In this document: piece after piece, positions 26,096-37,287 of the stretch
How the letters are laid out: each line of letters begins with the position of its first letter
Position numbering within the stretch: position 1 is the first letter of the stretch
Assembly (NCBI RefSeq): GCF_016925675.1
Contig: NZ_CP070506.1
Coordinates: 1,238,501-1,302,500, forward strand
Direction of reading: 5' to 3'
DNA: 64,000 nucleotides
DNA from: Pseudomonas hygromyciniae
GTDB lineage: Bacteria; Pseudomonadota; Gammaproteobacteria; Pseudomonadales; Pseudomonadaceae
Notes under the pieces: model-generated
The model's database searches: none
What the model saw: only the letters and a program-made list of their open reading frames with translations
Told to the model about the DNA's origin: nothing
Program-made: the position numbers and the translations under genes

Positions 26096-26547
26096 GGATA
26101 CGCGCACGCTTCGACGATCAGGTCGGCTGTCAGGCCGCCTCGTTTTGCTTGTGATTTTGATCTTAGGCGCCCCGTTAAACCACGCTGGCCGTAATCCGAT
26201 ATTGATTTGGGGGGTAAACCGGCAGGACGCCGGTTTAGCCGCGCTGGGCCATGGATGGCCCATCGCGGCGGCCCCCCAAATCAATGTCGGATTACGGGCA
26301 TGCCGAGCCTAGGCGAGGCACCGAGTGGTGGGGCAAGAGCCCTTTGGTTACTTTGGGGCTCTTTTCCAAAGTGACCCGCCGTAAGGGCGGAACCCATAGC
26401 CGCCGTTACCGCAGCAACGGATATGTACCCAACCCCAACCCCAGTCATGAGTTACATCTGGAAGCACTCTATATCCAGGAATATTGGCACTTAGTTTTAC
26501 GCTGACAGCCTATTAAACCTATGAACCCAAGTTTCTGGAGGCTATGA

Positions 26548-27258
26548 ATGAATACCCGTGGATTGCTTGATCAGTTGCTCAAGTCCGGCCAGGACATGCT
26601 GCAAAACAAGGCGGGCGGTCAACGTAAAGGCGATGACAAAGGCGCACTGGGCGGCCTGCTCGGCGGTGGCGGGCTCGGCAGCCTGTTGGGCGGCGCGGGT
26701 GGCGGGGCATTGGCCGCCGGGGCCATGGGCCTGCTGCTGGGCAACAAAAAAGCCCGCAACTTTGGCGGTAAAGCCCTCACCTATGGCGGTCTTGCAGCAC
26801 TAGGCGTCATTGCCTACAAGGCCTACGGCAACTGGCAAGCACAACAGGCCGGTGCGCCGAAAGGCGAGCCACAGACCCTCGACCGCCTGCCGCCAGCCCA
26901 GGTCGAGCTGCATAGCCAGGCCATTCTCAAGGCCCTGGTGGCCGCCGCCAAGGCCGATGGTCATGTGGACGAGCGCGAGCGCGCCTTGATCGAAGGTGAA
27001 TTCGTCAAGCTGGACAACGACCAGGAGCTGCAACGCTGGCTGCATGCCGAGCTCAACAAACCCCTGGACCCCGCCGATGTAGCCCGTGCCGCCAGCACCC
27101 CGGAAATGGCCGCCGAAATGTACATTGCCAGCGTCATGCTGGTGGACGAGGAAAACTTCATGGAGAAGTCCTACCTCGACGAACTGGCCCGCCAGCTCAA
27201 GTTGGAACCGGGTTTGAAGAGTGAATTGGAAAAACAGGTACGCCAAGCCACGCTCTGA
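26548..27258 (+). CDS. DUF533 / TerB-like inner-membrane protein (YebE-like)
   Basis: The 236-residue protein has a glycine-rich N-terminal region with membrane-inserting potential (GGLLGGGGLGSLLGGAGGGALAAGAMGLLLG at about 33-63, given here only as position plus its first part GGLLGGGG) and a second hydrophobic stretch (ALTYGGLAALGVIAYKAY). A helical TerB-like domain follows (about 120-235: ILKALVAAAKADGHVDERERALI). DUF533 proteins are envelope-stress or tellurite-resistance-related by annotation, with no known activity. A GGAGG site precedes the ATG at 26548. It is single, followed by a terminator and the wsp operon. Confidence 0.85.
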   Translation: MNTRGLLDQLLKSGQDMLQNKAGGQRKGDDKGALGGLLGGGGLGSLLGGAGGGALAAGAMGLLLGNKKARNFGGKALTYGGLAALGVIAYKAYGNWQAQQAGAPKGEPQTLDRLPPAQVELHSQAILKALVAAAKADGHVDERERALIEGEFVKLDNDQELQRWLHAELNKPLDPADVARAASTPEMAAEMYIASVMLVDEENFMEKSYLDELARQLKLEPGLKSELEKQVRQATL

Positions 27259-27271
27259 CCCGCCCCGCACA

Positions 27272-27311
27272 AAAAACACCCCGCACCCGGATAGGTTGCG
27301 GGGTGTTTTTG
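27272..27311 (+). terminator. Intrinsic terminator after the DUF533 gene
   Basis: ACACCCCGCA / TGCGGGGTGT, a 10-bp stem with an 11-base loop and T tail. A run of A on the left makes it potentially bidirectional. Confidence 0.9.
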
Positions 27312-27404
27312 TATTCCTTGAGACTTGCTCCACAACCCATTGATAAATGATGGCACGGCCTCAGCTATACTCCCCGGCATTTGATCGGCCCTCGAGGAAA
27401 TACT

Positions 27405-29027
27405 GTGAAGAACTGGACCTTGCGCCAACGCATATTGGCGAGCTTTGCGGTCATTATCGCCATCATGCTGCTGATGGTTGTGGTCTCGTATTCACGGTTG
27501 CTGAAGATCGAAGCGAGCGAAAACTCGGTGCGCGACGACGCCGTGCCGGGGGTTTTTTTCAGCTCGATGATCCGCAGCGCCTGGGTCGACAGCTACCTGC
27601 AGACCCAGGAATTGATCGGTTTGCGCGAGCACCAGGGCATTTCCGATGCTGACCGGCAGGATTACAAAACGTTCGAGGCGCGCCTTGAGCAGCACATGGA
27701 CAGTTATGCCAAGACGATCAATATCGACCAGGATCGTAGCGAGTTCGACGCCTTCGAGGCCCTGCACCAGAAGTACAACCAAGTGCTGGCCCAGGTCCTG
27801 GAATTGCACCAGGCCAATAAGGAAGCCGAGGCCGTCAAGATGTTCGACGAGCAACTGACCCCGGCCTGGACTGCAGGGCGCATGAAGCTCAATGACATCA
27901 TCAATGAGAACAAACAGGTCGCGGACAGGGCCACTGCCGCCATCGATGACGCCGTAGTTGCCGCGAAAATCAGTATGGGTGTGTCGCTGCTCCTCGCGAT
28001 CCTCGCCGCCGGCCTGTGCGGGCTGCTGCTGATGCGCGCGATCATGGCGCCGATGAAACGCATCGTCGATATCCTCGAAACCATGCGCACCGGTGATCTG
28101 AGCAAGCGCCTGAACCTGGACCGCAAGGACGAGTTCGGTGCAGTCGAGACTGGCTTCAACGACATGATGGCCGAGCTGACCGCCCTGGTATCCCAGGCCC
28201 AGCGGTCGTCGGTGCAGGTCACCACGTCGGTGACCGAGATTGCCGCCACCTCCAAGCAGCAGCAGGCCACTGCCACTGAAACCGCCGCGACGACCACCGA
28301 AATCGGCGCCACTTCGCGGGAAATCGCAGCCACGTCCAAGGACCTGGTGCGCACCATGACCGAAGTGTCCACCGCCGCCGATCAGGCCTCGGTGGCCGCC
28401 GGTTCCGGCCAGCAAGGCCTGGCCCGCATGGAAGAAACCATGCATTCGGTGATGGGCGCCGCCGATCTGGTGAACGCCAAGTTGGCGATCCTCAATGAGA
28501 AGGCCGGCAACATCAACCAAGTGGTGGTGACGATCGTCAAGGTGGCCGACCAGACCAACTTGCTGTCCCTCAATGCCGCCATCGAGGCCGAGAAAGCCGG
28601 TGAGTACGGACGCGGCTTTGCCGTGGTGGCCACCGAAGTACGGCGCCTGGCAGACCAGACCGCCGTGGCCACCTACGATATCGAGCAGATGGTGCGCGAG
28701 ATCCAGTCCGCCGTATCGGCCGGTGTGATGGGCATGGATAAGTTCTCCGAAGAAGTGCGTCGCGGCATGTTCGAAGTGCAGCAAGTGGGCGAGCAACTGT
28801 CGCAGATCATCCACCAGGTCCAGGCCTTGGCGCCGCGGGTGCTGATGGTCAATGAGGGCATGCAGGCCCAGGCCACGGGTGCTGAGCAGATCAACCATGC
28901 CTTGGTACAGTTGGGCGATGCCAGCAGCCAGACCGTGGAATCCCTGCGCCAGGCCAGCTTTGCCATTGATGAATTGAGCCAGGTTGCGGTGGGTCTGCGC
29001 AGCGGCGTGTCGCGTTTCAAAGTCTGA
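27405..29027 (+). CDS. wspA: WspA, surface-sensing methyl-accepting chemoreceptor
   Basis: The 540-residue receptor senses surface contact or envelope stress and signals to WspE. The start is the GTG at 27405 after GAGGAAA; (M)[18 protein letters not shown] is typical of WspA. Order: membrane segment 1 (about 11-30), periplasmic 4-helix-bundle domain, membrane segment 2 (190-210), HAMP, and a cytoplasmic coiled-coil with the signalling tip ([20 protein letters not shown]) and Gln/Glu-rich methylation helices. The wspB ATG overlaps its stop by 1 base. It is the first gene of the wsp operon. Confidence 0.96.
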   Translation: MKNWTLRQRILASFAVIIAIMLLMVVVSYSRLLKIEASENSVRDDAVPGVFFSSMIRSAWVDSYLQTQELIGLREHQGISDADRQDYKTFEARLEQHMDSYAKTINIDQDRSEFDAFEALHQKYNQVLAQVLELHQANKEAEAVKMFDEQLTPAWTAGRMKLNDIINENKQVADRATAAIDDAVVAAKISMGVSLLLAILAAGLCGLLLMRAIMAPMKRIVDILETMRTGDLSKRLNLDRKDEFGAVETGFNDMMAELTALVSQAQRSSVQVTTSVTEIAATSKQQQATATETAATTTEIGATSREIAATSKDLVRTMTEVSTAADQASVAAGSGQQGLARMEETMHSVMGAADLVNAKLAILNEKAGNINQVVVTIVKVADQTNLLSLNAAIEAEKAGEYGRGFAVVATEVRRLADQTAVATYDIEQMVREIQSAVSAGVMGMDKFSEEVRRGMFEVQQVGEQLSQIIHQVQALAPRVLMVNEGMQAQATGAEQINHALVQLGDASSQTVESLRQASFAIDELSQVAVGLRSGVSRFKV

Positions 29028-29548
29028 TGAGTGATCCGGCGGCGAAACGCGGCGTGGCGGCGGCAGCCAGAAAAGCCTTGTTCCTGGTGTTTCATATCGC
29101 CAGCGAGCGCTATGCCCTCAAGGCCACGGAAGTGGCCGAGGTGTTGCCGCGCCTGCCGCTCAAGCCCATCGCCCACGCGCCGGTGTGGGTCGCCGGGATC
29201 TTTGCCCATCGCGGCAATATGGTGCCGGTGATCGATCTCAGCGCCCTGACCTTTGGTACGCCGGCCCAGGCCCGCACCAGTACACGGCTGGTACTGGTCA
29301 ACTATCGTCCAGAGGCTTGGCTGGAATCGCGCTGGCTGGGGCTGATCCTCGAGCAGGCGACTGACACCCTGCGCTGCGATCCGGCGGATTTCCAACCCTA
29401 TGGCCTGGACAATCGCCAAGCGCCGTATCTGGGCCCGGTGCGCGAAGACGAACAGGGCCTGACGCAGTGGATCGGCGTCGCCGACCTGCTCACCGCCGAG
29501 GTCCGTGCCTTGCTGTTTGCCCCCGACCCGACAGTTGGGGAGGTGTGA
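29027..29548 (+). CDS. wspB: WspB, CheW-like coupling protein
   Basis: The 173-residue protein is a CheW domain (about 18-165: FLVFHIASERYALKATEVAEVLP, then VWVAGIFAHRGNMVPVIDLS) linking receptor WspA to kinase WspE. It overlaps wspA and wspC by one base each (TGATG), indicating translational coupling. Two CheW proteins, WspB and WspD, are normal for Wsp systems; WspB is the shorter one. Confidence 0.94.
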   Translation: MSDPAAKRGVAAAARKALFLVFHIASERYALKATEVAEVLPRLPLKPIAHAPVWVAGIFAHRGNMVPVIDLSALTFGTPAQARTSTRLVLVNYRPEAWLESRWLGLILEQATDTLRCDPADFQPYGLDNRQAPYLGPVREDEQGLTQWIGVADLLTAEVRALLFAPDPTVGEV

Positions 29549-30813
29549 TGAGCAATGATCAACGCTTTTTCGACTTCCTCAAGGAGCGAATCGGTCTGGA
29601 TGTCGCCTCGGTGGGCGAGGCGATTATCGAGCGCGCGGTGCGTCAGCGCAGCCAGGCGTTGCAGGGGCTGAGTGCCGATCAATACTGGCAGCGCCTGCAA
29701 ACCAGCAGCGAGGAACAACAGGCGCTGATCGAAGCGGTCATCGTCCCCGAAACCTGGTTTTTCCGTTATCCCGAATCCTTTGCCACCCTGGCGCGGCTAG
29801 CGGTGGCGCGGCTGGGCGAGATCAAGCACATGCGCGCCCTGCGCATCCTCAGCCTGCCGTGCTCCACCGGTGAAGAACCTTATTCCATCGCCATGGCCCT
29901 GCTCGATGCGGGCCTTTCGCCTCACCAGTTCAAGGTGCAAGGCATGGACGTCAGCCCACTGTCGGTGGAGCGGGCGCGACGTGGGGTGTATGGCAAGAAT
30001 TCCTTCCGTGGCCAGGACATCGAATTCCGTGAGCGACATTTCAGCGCCGAAGAGGATGGCTACCGCGTCTGCGACCGGGTGCGTGAACAGGTGCGTCTGC
30101 AGGTGGGCAACCTGCTCGATCCGCAGCTGTTGGCCAACGAGCCCACCTATGATTTTGTGTTCTGCCGCAACCTGCTGATCTACTTCGACCAGCCGACCCA
30201 GAAGCAGGTATTTGAAGTGCTCAAGGGCCTGACCCATGTCGACGGCGTGCTGTTTATAGGCCCGGCCGAAGGCAGCCTGCTGGGACGCCTGGGCATGCGC
30301 TCGATTGGTGTGCCGCAGTCATTTGCCTTCAGCCGTCATGCCGAAGCCGCACCCGAGCCGGTCTACGTCCCCGTAGCGCCTGCGGTGCCCCAGCGCAGCG
30401 CCGCGCCGATTCCGAGCAAGCCCCGGCCATTCAGTGCGTTCGCGGCGCCGGTGGTGCCGATCAAGCCTGCTCCCGTGCACTCGGATGCGGCGCAGCTGCT
30501 CGGTCAGATCGCGACCCTGGCCAATGAAGGCAAAAGCCTTGAGGCCCGCGCTGCCTGCGAGCGCTACCTGCAAAACCATCCACCGGCGGCCCAGGTGTTC
30601 TACTGGCTGGGATTGCTCAGTGATGTGGCGGGTAGCGCCCTCGAAGCCCAGGGGTATTATCGAAAAGCCTTGTACCTGGAACCCCAGCATCCGCAGGCCT
30701 TGATGCACCTGGCCGCGCTGCTGGAATCCCAGGGCGATACGGCGGGGGCGCGGCGCTTGCAAGCCCGTGCTGCCCGCAGCGAGCGAGCCGCTGACAGTGA
30801 GCGTAAACGATGA
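29548..30813 (+). CDS. wspC: WspC, CheR-type methyltransferase with C-terminal TPR region
   Basis: The 421-residue protein methylates WspA glutamates using SAM. The start ATG at 29548 overlaps the wspB stop; the frame stays open further upstream inside wspB. The CheR domain (about 5-265) shows VPETWFFRYPESF (67-79) and the SAM motif LSLPCSTGEEPYSIAM (101-116), then FVFCRNLLIYFD. After a Pro/Ala-rich linker, the C-terminus has tetratricopeptide-like helices (about 330-410). WspC sets the activating methylation opposed by WspF. Confidence 0.95.
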   Translation: MSNDQRFFDFLKERIGLDVASVGEAIIERAVRQRSQALQGLSADQYWQRLQTSSEEQQALIEAVIVPETWFFRYPESFATLARLAVARLGEIKHMRALRILSLPCSTGEEPYSIAMALLDAGLSPHQFKVQGMDVSPLSVERARRGVYGKNSFRGQDIEFRERHFSAEEDGYRVCDRVREQVRLQVGNLLDPQLLANEPTYDFVFCRNLLIYFDQPTQKQVFEVLKGLTHVDGVLFIGPAEGSLLGRLGMRSIGVPQSFAFSRHAEAAPEPVYVPVAPAVPQRSAAPIPSKPRPFSAFAAPVVPIKPAPVHSDAAQLLGQIATLANEGKSLEARAACERYLQNHPPAAQVFYWLGLLSDVAGSALEAQGYYRKALYLEPQHPQALMHLAALLESQGDTAGARRLQARAARSERAADSERKR

Positions 30814-31508
30814 GTAGCTCTGCATCCCCGGAAACCCACCTGGACCTGACGGTCGCCGATACCCAGGCTATCGATGATTGCTGGAACCGCATTGGCATCC
30901 ACGGCGATAAATCCTGCCCGTTGCTGGCCGAGCATATCCATTGCCGCAATTGCGCGGTGTATTCCGCAGCCGCCACCCGCCTGCTGGATCGTTATGCCTT
31001 GGCCCAGCAAGACCATCGTCATGCCGTCGCCGCGCAGGCCGATGATGAGGTCGCTACCCGTTCATTGCTGATGTTCCGCCTGGGCGAGGAGTGGCTGGGC
31101 ATCGCCACCCGTTGCCTGGTGGAAGTCGCGCCCCTGCAACCGATCCATTCCTTGCCTCACCAGCGTTCCCGGGCGCTGCTCGGGGTCGCCAATGTGCGCG
31201 GTGCGCTGGTGGCCTGCCTGTCTCTGGTGGAACTGCTGGGGCTCGACAGCACCGCCGGCGGCCCCAGCGGCGGGCGGATCATGCCGCGCATGTTGATCAT
31301 CGCCGCGCAGGATGGCCCGGTGGTGGTGCCGGTGGATGAAGTGGATGGCATTCACGCCATCGATGAGCGCACCCTCAAGGCGGCATCTGCCTCCGGCACC
31401 CAGGCCAGTGCGCGCTACACCCAGGGTGTGTTGCAGTTCAAGGGCCGCAGCCTGCGCTGGCTGGACGAGGCGCAACTGTTGTCTGCCGTGACCCGGAGCC
31501 TGTCATGA
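30810..31508 (+). CDS. wspD: WspD, CheW-like coupling protein
   Basis: The 232-residue protein has a Cys-containing N-terminal extension (IDDCWNRIGIHGDKSCPLL, CRNCAVY) and a C-terminal CheW domain (about 85-228: SLLMFRLGEEWLGIATRCLVEV, LLGVANVRGALVACLSLVELLG). It couples WspA to WspE alongside WspB and is reported to influence receptor placement in P. aeruginosa. It overlaps both neighbours by 4 bases (ATGA). The N-terminal Cys pattern is typical of this subfamily; whether it binds metal is unknown. Confidence 0.94.
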   Translation: MSSSASPETHLDLTVADTQAIDDCWNRIGIHGDKSCPLLAEHIHCRNCAVYSAAATRLLDRYALAQQDHRHAVAAQADDEVATRSLLMFRLGEEWLGIATRCLVEVAPLQPIHSLPHQRSRALLGVANVRGALVACLSLVELLGLDSTAGGPSGGRIMPRMLIIAAQDGPVVVPVDEVDGIHAIDERTLKAASASGTQASARYTQGVLQFKGRSLRWLDEAQLLSAVTRSLS

Positions 31509-33802
31509 CCCCCGATCAGATGCGCGACGCCTCGCTGCTGGAACTGTTCAGCCTGGAAGCCGATGCCCAGACCCAGGTGCTCAGCGCCGGCTTGCTGGCC
31601 CTGGAGCGCAACCCGACCCAGGCTGACCAGCTTGAAGCCTGCATGCGCGCGGCGCATTCGCTCAAGGGCGCGGCGCGGATTGTCGGGGTTGACGCTGGCG
31701 TCAGCGTTGCCCACGTGATGGAAGATTGCCTGGTCAGCGCCCAGGAAAGCCGGTTGTACCTGCAACCTGAGCATATCGACGCGTTGTTGCAGGGCACTGA
31801 CCTGCTGATGCGCATCGCCACGCCGGGCAACACCGTGGGCCCGGCCGATATCGAGGGGTATGTGGCGCTGATGGAGCGCTTGCTGGACCCCTCGCAACCC
31901 ACGGCCAAAGTGGTTGCACCGCCGCCGCTGCCCGAGCCGCTTGCGCAGCCGCTGGCGTCCCTTGAAGAGTCGCTGCTATTGCCCCCGGAACCAGAGGCCG
32001 CGCCGCCCCTGGGCAGTGAAGCGCCGCGTCAGAACAAACGCATGATCGAAGGCGGCGAGCGCGTGTTGCGGGTCACGGCCGAGCGCTTGAACAGCCTGTT
32101 GGACCTGTCCAGCAAGTCCCTGGTGGAAACCCAGCGGCTTAAGCCGTATCTGTCCAGCCTGCAACGCCTCAAACGCATTCAAAGCAACGGCGCCCGGGCC
32201 TTGGACAACCTCGATGGCCAGCTCAAGACCGTCGACCTGAGCCTCGAAGCCCAGGAAGCCCTGGCCGATGCCCGCCGCCTGCTGGGCGAAGCGCAGTTGC
32301 TGTTGGCAGAAAAGACCGCCGAGCTCGATGAATTCGGCTGGCAAGCCGGCCAGCGTGCCCAGGTGCTGTATGACACGGCGCTGGCGTGTCGCATGCGCCC
32401 GTTTGCCGATGTACTGGCGGGGCAGGCGCGCATGGTGCGTGACCTGGGTCGCAGCCTGGGCAAGCAGGTACGCCTGGAAATCGAAGGCGAAAAGACCCAG
32501 GTGGACCGCGATGTGCTGGAAAAGCTTGAAGCGCCGTTGACCCATTTGCTGCGCAATGCCGTCGATCACGGCATCGAAATGCCCGAGCAGCGTCTGCTGG
32601 CGGGCAAGCCGGCCGAGGGCCTGATCCGCCTGCGCGCCTCGCACCAGGCGGGCTTGCTGGTGCTGGAGTTGAGCGATGACGGTAACGGCGTTGATCTGGA
32701 GCGCCTGCGCGCCAGTATTGTCGAGCGCAATCTGTCGCCGCTGGAAACCGCGTTACGCCTGAGCGAAGAGGAACTGCTGACCTTCCTGTTCCTGCCGGGC
32801 TTCAGCCTGCGCGACAAGGTGACCGAAGTCTCCGGGCGCGGTGTAGGCTTGGATGCAGTGCAACACATGGTCCGCCAATTGCGCGGCGCGGTGGTGCTGG
32901 AACAGACGGCGGGGCAGGGCAGCCGCTTTCATCTGGAAGTGCCGCTGACCCTGTCGGTGGTGCGCAGCCTGGTGGTGGAAGTCGGCGAAGAAGCCTACGC
33001 CTTCCCCTTGGCCCATATCGAACGCATGTGCGACCTTTCGCCCGACGAAATCGTACAACTGGAAGGCCGGCAGCATTTCTGGCACGAGGGCCGGCATGTC
33101 GGCCTGGTCGCGGCCAGCCAGCTATTGCAGCGCCCGCCCGGGCAGACCAGCCAGGACACCCTCAAGGTCGTGGTGATCCGTGAGCGCGAAGCGGTGTACG
33201 GGATTGCCGTGGAACGCTTTATTGGCGAGCGCACCTTGGTGGTGTTGCCGCTCGATGATCGCCTGGGCAAGGTGCAGGACATTTCTGCCGGCGCGCTGCT
33301 CGATGACGGTTCGGTGGTGTTGATTGTCGATGTCGAGGACATGCTGCGCTCGGTGGACAAGTTGCTCAACACCGGCCGCCTGGAGCGCATTGCCCGCCGC
33401 GCCCAGCAAACCGTCGAGGCCGCGCGCAAGCGCATCCTGGTGGTGGATGACTCACTTACCGTGCGCGAACTGCAGCGCAAGCTATTACTTAATCGTGGAT
33501 ATGACGTGGCGGTCGCCGTTGATGGCATGGACGGCTGGAATGCTCTGCGCTCCGAAGATTTCGACCTGCTGATCACTGACATTGATATGCCTCGCATGGA
33601 CGGTATTGAATTGGTCACACTGTTGCGCCGTGACACTCGCCTGCAGTCGCTGCCGGTGATGGTGGTGTCCTACAAGGATCGCGAAGAAGACCGGCGTCGT
33701 GGCCTGGATGCCGGCGCGGACTATTACCTGGCCAAGGCCAGTTTCCATGACGACGCCCTGCTCGATGCGGTGGTGGAACTGATTGGAGGGGCCCGGGCAT
33801 GA
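31505..33802 (+). CDS. wspE: WspE, CheA-type hybrid histidine kinase
   Basis: The 765-residue kinase has an HPt domain with H51 ([11 protein letters not shown]), a dimerisation region, an HATPase domain ([37 protein letters not shown]), a CheW-like regulatory domain (about 480-610) and a C-terminal receiver with D692 ([12 protein letters not shown]). When WspA is active, it phosphorylates WspR and WspF. It overlaps wspD and wspF by 4 bases each. Confidence 0.96.
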   Translation: MTPDQMRDASLLELFSLEADAQTQVLSAGLLALERNPTQADQLEACMRAAHSLKGAARIVGVDAGVSVAHVMEDCLVSAQESRLYLQPEHIDALLQGTDLLMRIATPGNTVGPADIEGYVALMERLLDPSQPTAKVVAPPPLPEPLAQPLASLEESLLLPPEPEAAPPLGSEAPRQNKRMIEGGERVLRVTAERLNSLLDLSSKSLVETQRLKPYLSSLQRLKRIQSNGARALDNLDGQLKTVDLSLEAQEALADARRLLGEAQLLLAEKTAELDEFGWQAGQRAQVLYDTALACRMRPFADVLAGQARMVRDLGRSLGKQVRLEIEGEKTQVDRDVLEKLEAPLTHLLRNAVDHGIEMPEQRLLAGKPAEGLIRLRASHQAGLLVLELSDDGNGVDLERLRASIVERNLSPLETALRLSEEELLTFLFLPGFSLRDKVTEVSGRGVGLDAVQHMVRQLRGAVVLEQTAGQGSRFHLEVPLTLSVVRSLVVEVGEEAYAFPLAHIERMCDLSPDEIVQLEGRQHFWHEGRHVGLVAASQLLQRPPGQTSQDTLKVVVIREREAVYGIAVERFIGERTLVVLPLDDRLGKVQDISAGALLDDGSVVLIVDVEDMLRSVDKLLNTGRLERIARRAQQTVEAARKRILVVDDSLTVRELQRKLLLNRGYDVAVAVDGMDGWNALRSEDFDLLITDIDMPRMDGIELVTLLRRDTRLQSLPVMVVSYKDREEDRRRGLDAGADYYLAKASFHDDALLDAVVELIGGARA

Positions 33803-34809
33803 AGATCGCCATCGTCAATGACATGCCCCTGGCGGTCGAGGCATTGCGCCGGGCCTTGAGCCTCGAGCCGGCCCATGAGGTGGTGTGGGTCGCCACCAAT
33901 GGCCTGGAAGCCGTGCAGCGCTGCGCCGAGCGGACCCCGGATTTGATCCTGATGGACCTGATCATGCCGGTGATGGATGGCGTCGAGGCGACCCGGCAAA
34001 TCATGGCCGAGACGCCCTGCGCTATCGTTATTGTTACCGTCGATCGCCAGCAGAATGTCAGCCGTGTCTTCGAAGCCATGGGCCATGGCGCCCTGGATGT
34101 GGTGGACACCCCGGCGCTGGGGGTTGGCGATGCCAAGGAGGCGGCCGCGCCCTTGTTGCGCAAGATCCTCAATATTGGCTGGCTGATCGGCCAGCGCGGC
34201 AGCCGGGTACGGGCTGAACCGGTGCACGCGCGGGGTACGGGCAAGCGCCTGAATCTGGTGGCGATCGGCTCTTCGGCAGGCGGTCCGGCGGCGCTGGAAA
34301 TCCTGCTCAAGGGCTTGCCGCAGAACTTTTCGGCAGCCATTGTGCTGGTGCAGCATGTGGACCAGGTCTTCGCCGCCGGCATGGCCGAGTGGCTGAGCAG
34401 CGCCTCGGGCCTGCCGGTGCGCCTGGCGCGTGAGGGCGAGCCACCGCAAAGTGGCGTGGTATTGCTGGCCGGCACCAATCATCATATCCGGCTGCTGAAA
34501 AACGGTACGCTGGCCTACACGGCGGAGCCCGTGAATGAGATTTATCGGCCGTCCATCGACGTGTTTTTCGAGAGCGTCGCCAGCCATTGGAACGGCGATG
34601 CCGTCGGCGTCTTGCTGACCGGCATGGGACGCGACGGAGCCCAGGGACTCAAGTTGATGCGTGAGCAGGGCTATCTGACCATCGCTCAGGATCAGCAGAG
34701 CTGTGCGGTTTACGGCATGCCCAAAGCGGCAGCGGCGATTGATGCCGCTGTTGAGATTCGCCCATTGGACAGAATTGCGCCACGATTGCTGGAGGTATTC
34801 GCAAAATGA
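33799..34809 (+). CDS. wspF: WspF, CheB-type methylesterase
   Basis: The 336-residue protein has a receiver (D8, phosphoacceptor D53 in [13 protein letters not shown]) and a CheB catalytic domain with the Ser-His-Asp triad S158 or S159 ([11 protein letters not shown]), H186 (LVQHVDQVF) and D279 ([11 protein letters not shown]). It removes methyl groups from WspA and resets the pathway; loss of WspF activates WspR and gives wrinkly colonies in P. fluorescens. All catalytic positions look intact, so this strain should not be locked on. It overlaps wspE by 4 bases. Confidence 0.95.
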   Translation: MKIAIVNDMPLAVEALRRALSLEPAHEVVWVATNGLEAVQRCAERTPDLILMDLIMPVMDGVEATRQIMAETPCAIVIVTVDRQQNVSRVFEAMGHGALDVVDTPALGVGDAKEAAAPLLRKILNIGWLIGQRGSRVRAEPVHARGTGKRLNLVAIGSSAGGPAALEILLKGLPQNFSAAIVLVQHVDQVFAAGMAEWLSSASGLPVRLAREGEPPQSGVVLLAGTNHHIRLLKNGTLAYTAEPVNEIYRPSIDVFFESVASHWNGDAVGVLLTGMGRDGAQGLKLMREQGYLTIAQDQQSCAVYGMPKAAAAIDAAVEIRPLDRIAPRLLEVFAK

Positions 34810-34860
34810 CCGATATAACTCGCTGTCCTGGCCTGCACGTAGTAATTCAGGTGACCGCAA

Positions 34861-35862
<1,002 letters not shown>

Positions 35863-35883
35863 CCCACAGAACACCGCCAACCT

Positions 35884-35974
35884 AATGTGGGAGCTGGCTT
35901 GCCTGCGATGGCGTCTCCTCGGTCTACTGGATACACCGAGGCGTCTGTATCGCAGGCAAGCCAGCTCCCACATT
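35884..35974. repeat. REPIN, type GTGGGAGCTGGC
   Basis: Perfect 26-bp inverted arms (35884-35909 and 35949-35974; AATGTGGGAGCTGGCTTGCC...) with a 39-base spacer. The arm sequence is the same as at 2903-2971. It lies in the wspR-prfB gap and may end wsp transcripts. Confidence 0.92.
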
Positions 35975-36098
35975 TGCTCTTTATCGGTCTGTGGATATCA
36001 CACAAACCCCGCCTTTTCGGCCAAGCGGACTGCCGTTTCCGGCCTTTTGCCGTTATACTCGCCGGCTTTCAAAAGTTCGCCAACGAGTGCTGCCCGCC

Positions 36099-37194
36099 AT
36101 GGAAATCAACCCGATCCTTAACACCATCAAGGACCTGTCCGAGCGCTCCGAAACTATTCGGGGGTATCTTTGACTACGATCAAAAGCATGAGCGTCTGAC
36201 CGAAGTCAATCGCGAGCTTGAAGATCCGGCTGTCTGGAACAAACCTGAATACGCCCAGGAACTGGGCCGCGAGCGCGCTGCGCTGGCGCAGATCGTCGAC
36301 ACTCTCGACGAATTGAACACCGGTCTGGGCGACTGCCGCGACCTGCTGGACATGGCCGTCGAAGAAAACGACGAAGGCGCAGTGGGCGATGTCGCCGCCG
36401 AGCTGGCCCGTCTCGAGGAAAACCTCGCCAAACTCGAATTCCGCCGCATGTTCAGCCATGAAATGGACCCGAACAACGCTTACCTGGATATCCAGGCCGG
36501 TTCCGGCGGCACCGAAGCCCAGGACTGGGCCAACATCCTGCTGCGCATGTACCTGCGCTGGGCTGACAAACGCGGTTTCGAAGCCACCATCATGGAACTG
36601 TCCGCCGGTGAAGTCGCTGGTATCAAGGGCGCGACCGTGCATATCAAGGGCGAATACGCTTTTGGCTGGCTGCGGACCGAGATCGGCGTACACCGTCTCG
36701 TGCGCAAGAGTCCGTTTGACTCCGGCAACCGCCGTCATACCTCGTTCTCTGCAGTGTTTGTCTCGCCAGAGATCGACGACAAAGTCGAAATCGAGATCAA
36801 CCCGGCCGACCTGCGCATCGACACCTACCGCTCCTCCGGTGCCGGTGGCCAGCACGTAAACACCACTGACTCGGCCGTACGTATCACCCACGTACCGACC
36901 AACACCGTGGTCAGTTGCCAGAACGAACGTTCCCAGCACGCCAACAAGGACACCGCCATGAAAATGCTGCGGGCCAAGTTGTACGAGCAGGAAATGCAGA
37001 AGCGCAACGCCGCTTCCCAGGCGCTGGAAGATACCAAGTCGGATATCGGCTGGGGTCACCAGATCCGTTCGTATGTGCTCGATGCGTCGCGGATCAAGGA
37101 TCTGCGCACTAACATCGAACGCAGCGACTGCGACAAGGTGCTCGACGGTGATATCGACGAATACCTGGAAGCCAGCCTGAAATCAGGCCTGTAA
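36099..37194 (+). CDS. prfB: Peptide chain release factor 2 (programmed +1 frameshift)
   Basis: RF2 reads UGA and UAA. The ATG at 36099 starts [20 protein letters not shown], which reaches an in-frame TGA after 24 codons. A +1 shift at CTT-T continues into the remaining frame, giving 364 residues in all. The codon-recognition tripeptide SPF ([16 protein letters not shown]) and the catalytic GGQ ([16 protein letters not shown]) are intact. The frameshift is autoregulatory: low RF2 favours shifting at UGA. lysS follows, the usual order. Confidence 0.97.
36160..36174 (+). promoter_or_regulatory. prfB programmed +1 frameshift site
   Basis: The classical signal is present: an internal Shine-Dalgarno-like GGGGGT (36160-36165) three bases before the CTT TGA C slip site (CTT 36168-36170, TGA 36171-36173). 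The reading frame resumes at GAC 36172. Confidence 0.97.
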
Positions 37195-37215
37195 TACGCT
37201 GACAAACCGCGATCC

Positions 37216-37240
37216 CTGTAGGAGCCGGCTTGCCGGCGAT
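37216..37240. repeat. Single REP copy (unpaired)
   Basis: CTGTAGGAGCCGGCTTGCCG followed by GCGAT is one arm of the REPIN type found at 41630-41702, without its inverted partner. It lies in the 93-base prfB-lysS gap. Confidence 0.75.
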
Positions 37241-37287
37241 CCCCGGCCTGAGCCTGGGACAACGAACCCGATGGAATATTTAAAGAC

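Larger units (their letters stand above)
24356..26429. repeat. Large imperfect palindrome, interrupted by an IS element
   Basis: The outer left arm 24356-24451 continues after the IS at 25760-25936; the right arm is 26155-26429, about 275 bp. Outer parts are almost identical (one 2-bp indel at the GAAAAGCCCC/GAGCCCC site); inner parts are more diverged but share blocks such as GGCCATCCATGGCC and GGGGCGCCTAAGATCAAAA. A 218-base centre holds a REP pair. Without the IS the unit is about 766 bp. From memory, similar units are dispersed in fluorescent pseudomonads. The short ORFs inside it look spurious, and no gene is seen from 25756 to 26547. Confidence 0.88.

Noticed and set aside
24356..26429. 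A retron or group II intron, suggested by the nested stems
   Set aside because: No reverse transcriptase gene is present and the structure is explained by inverted repeat arms plus a REP pair.
25625..26505. Several short ORFs inside the large palindrome
   Set aside because: They exist on both strands of an inverted repeat, lack ribosome binding sites and family sequence, and arise from palindromic GC-rich DNA.
36099..36173. A short ORF ending in TGA, or a nonsense mutation at the start of prfB
   Set aside because: It is the classical RF2 frameshift site, not a broken gene.
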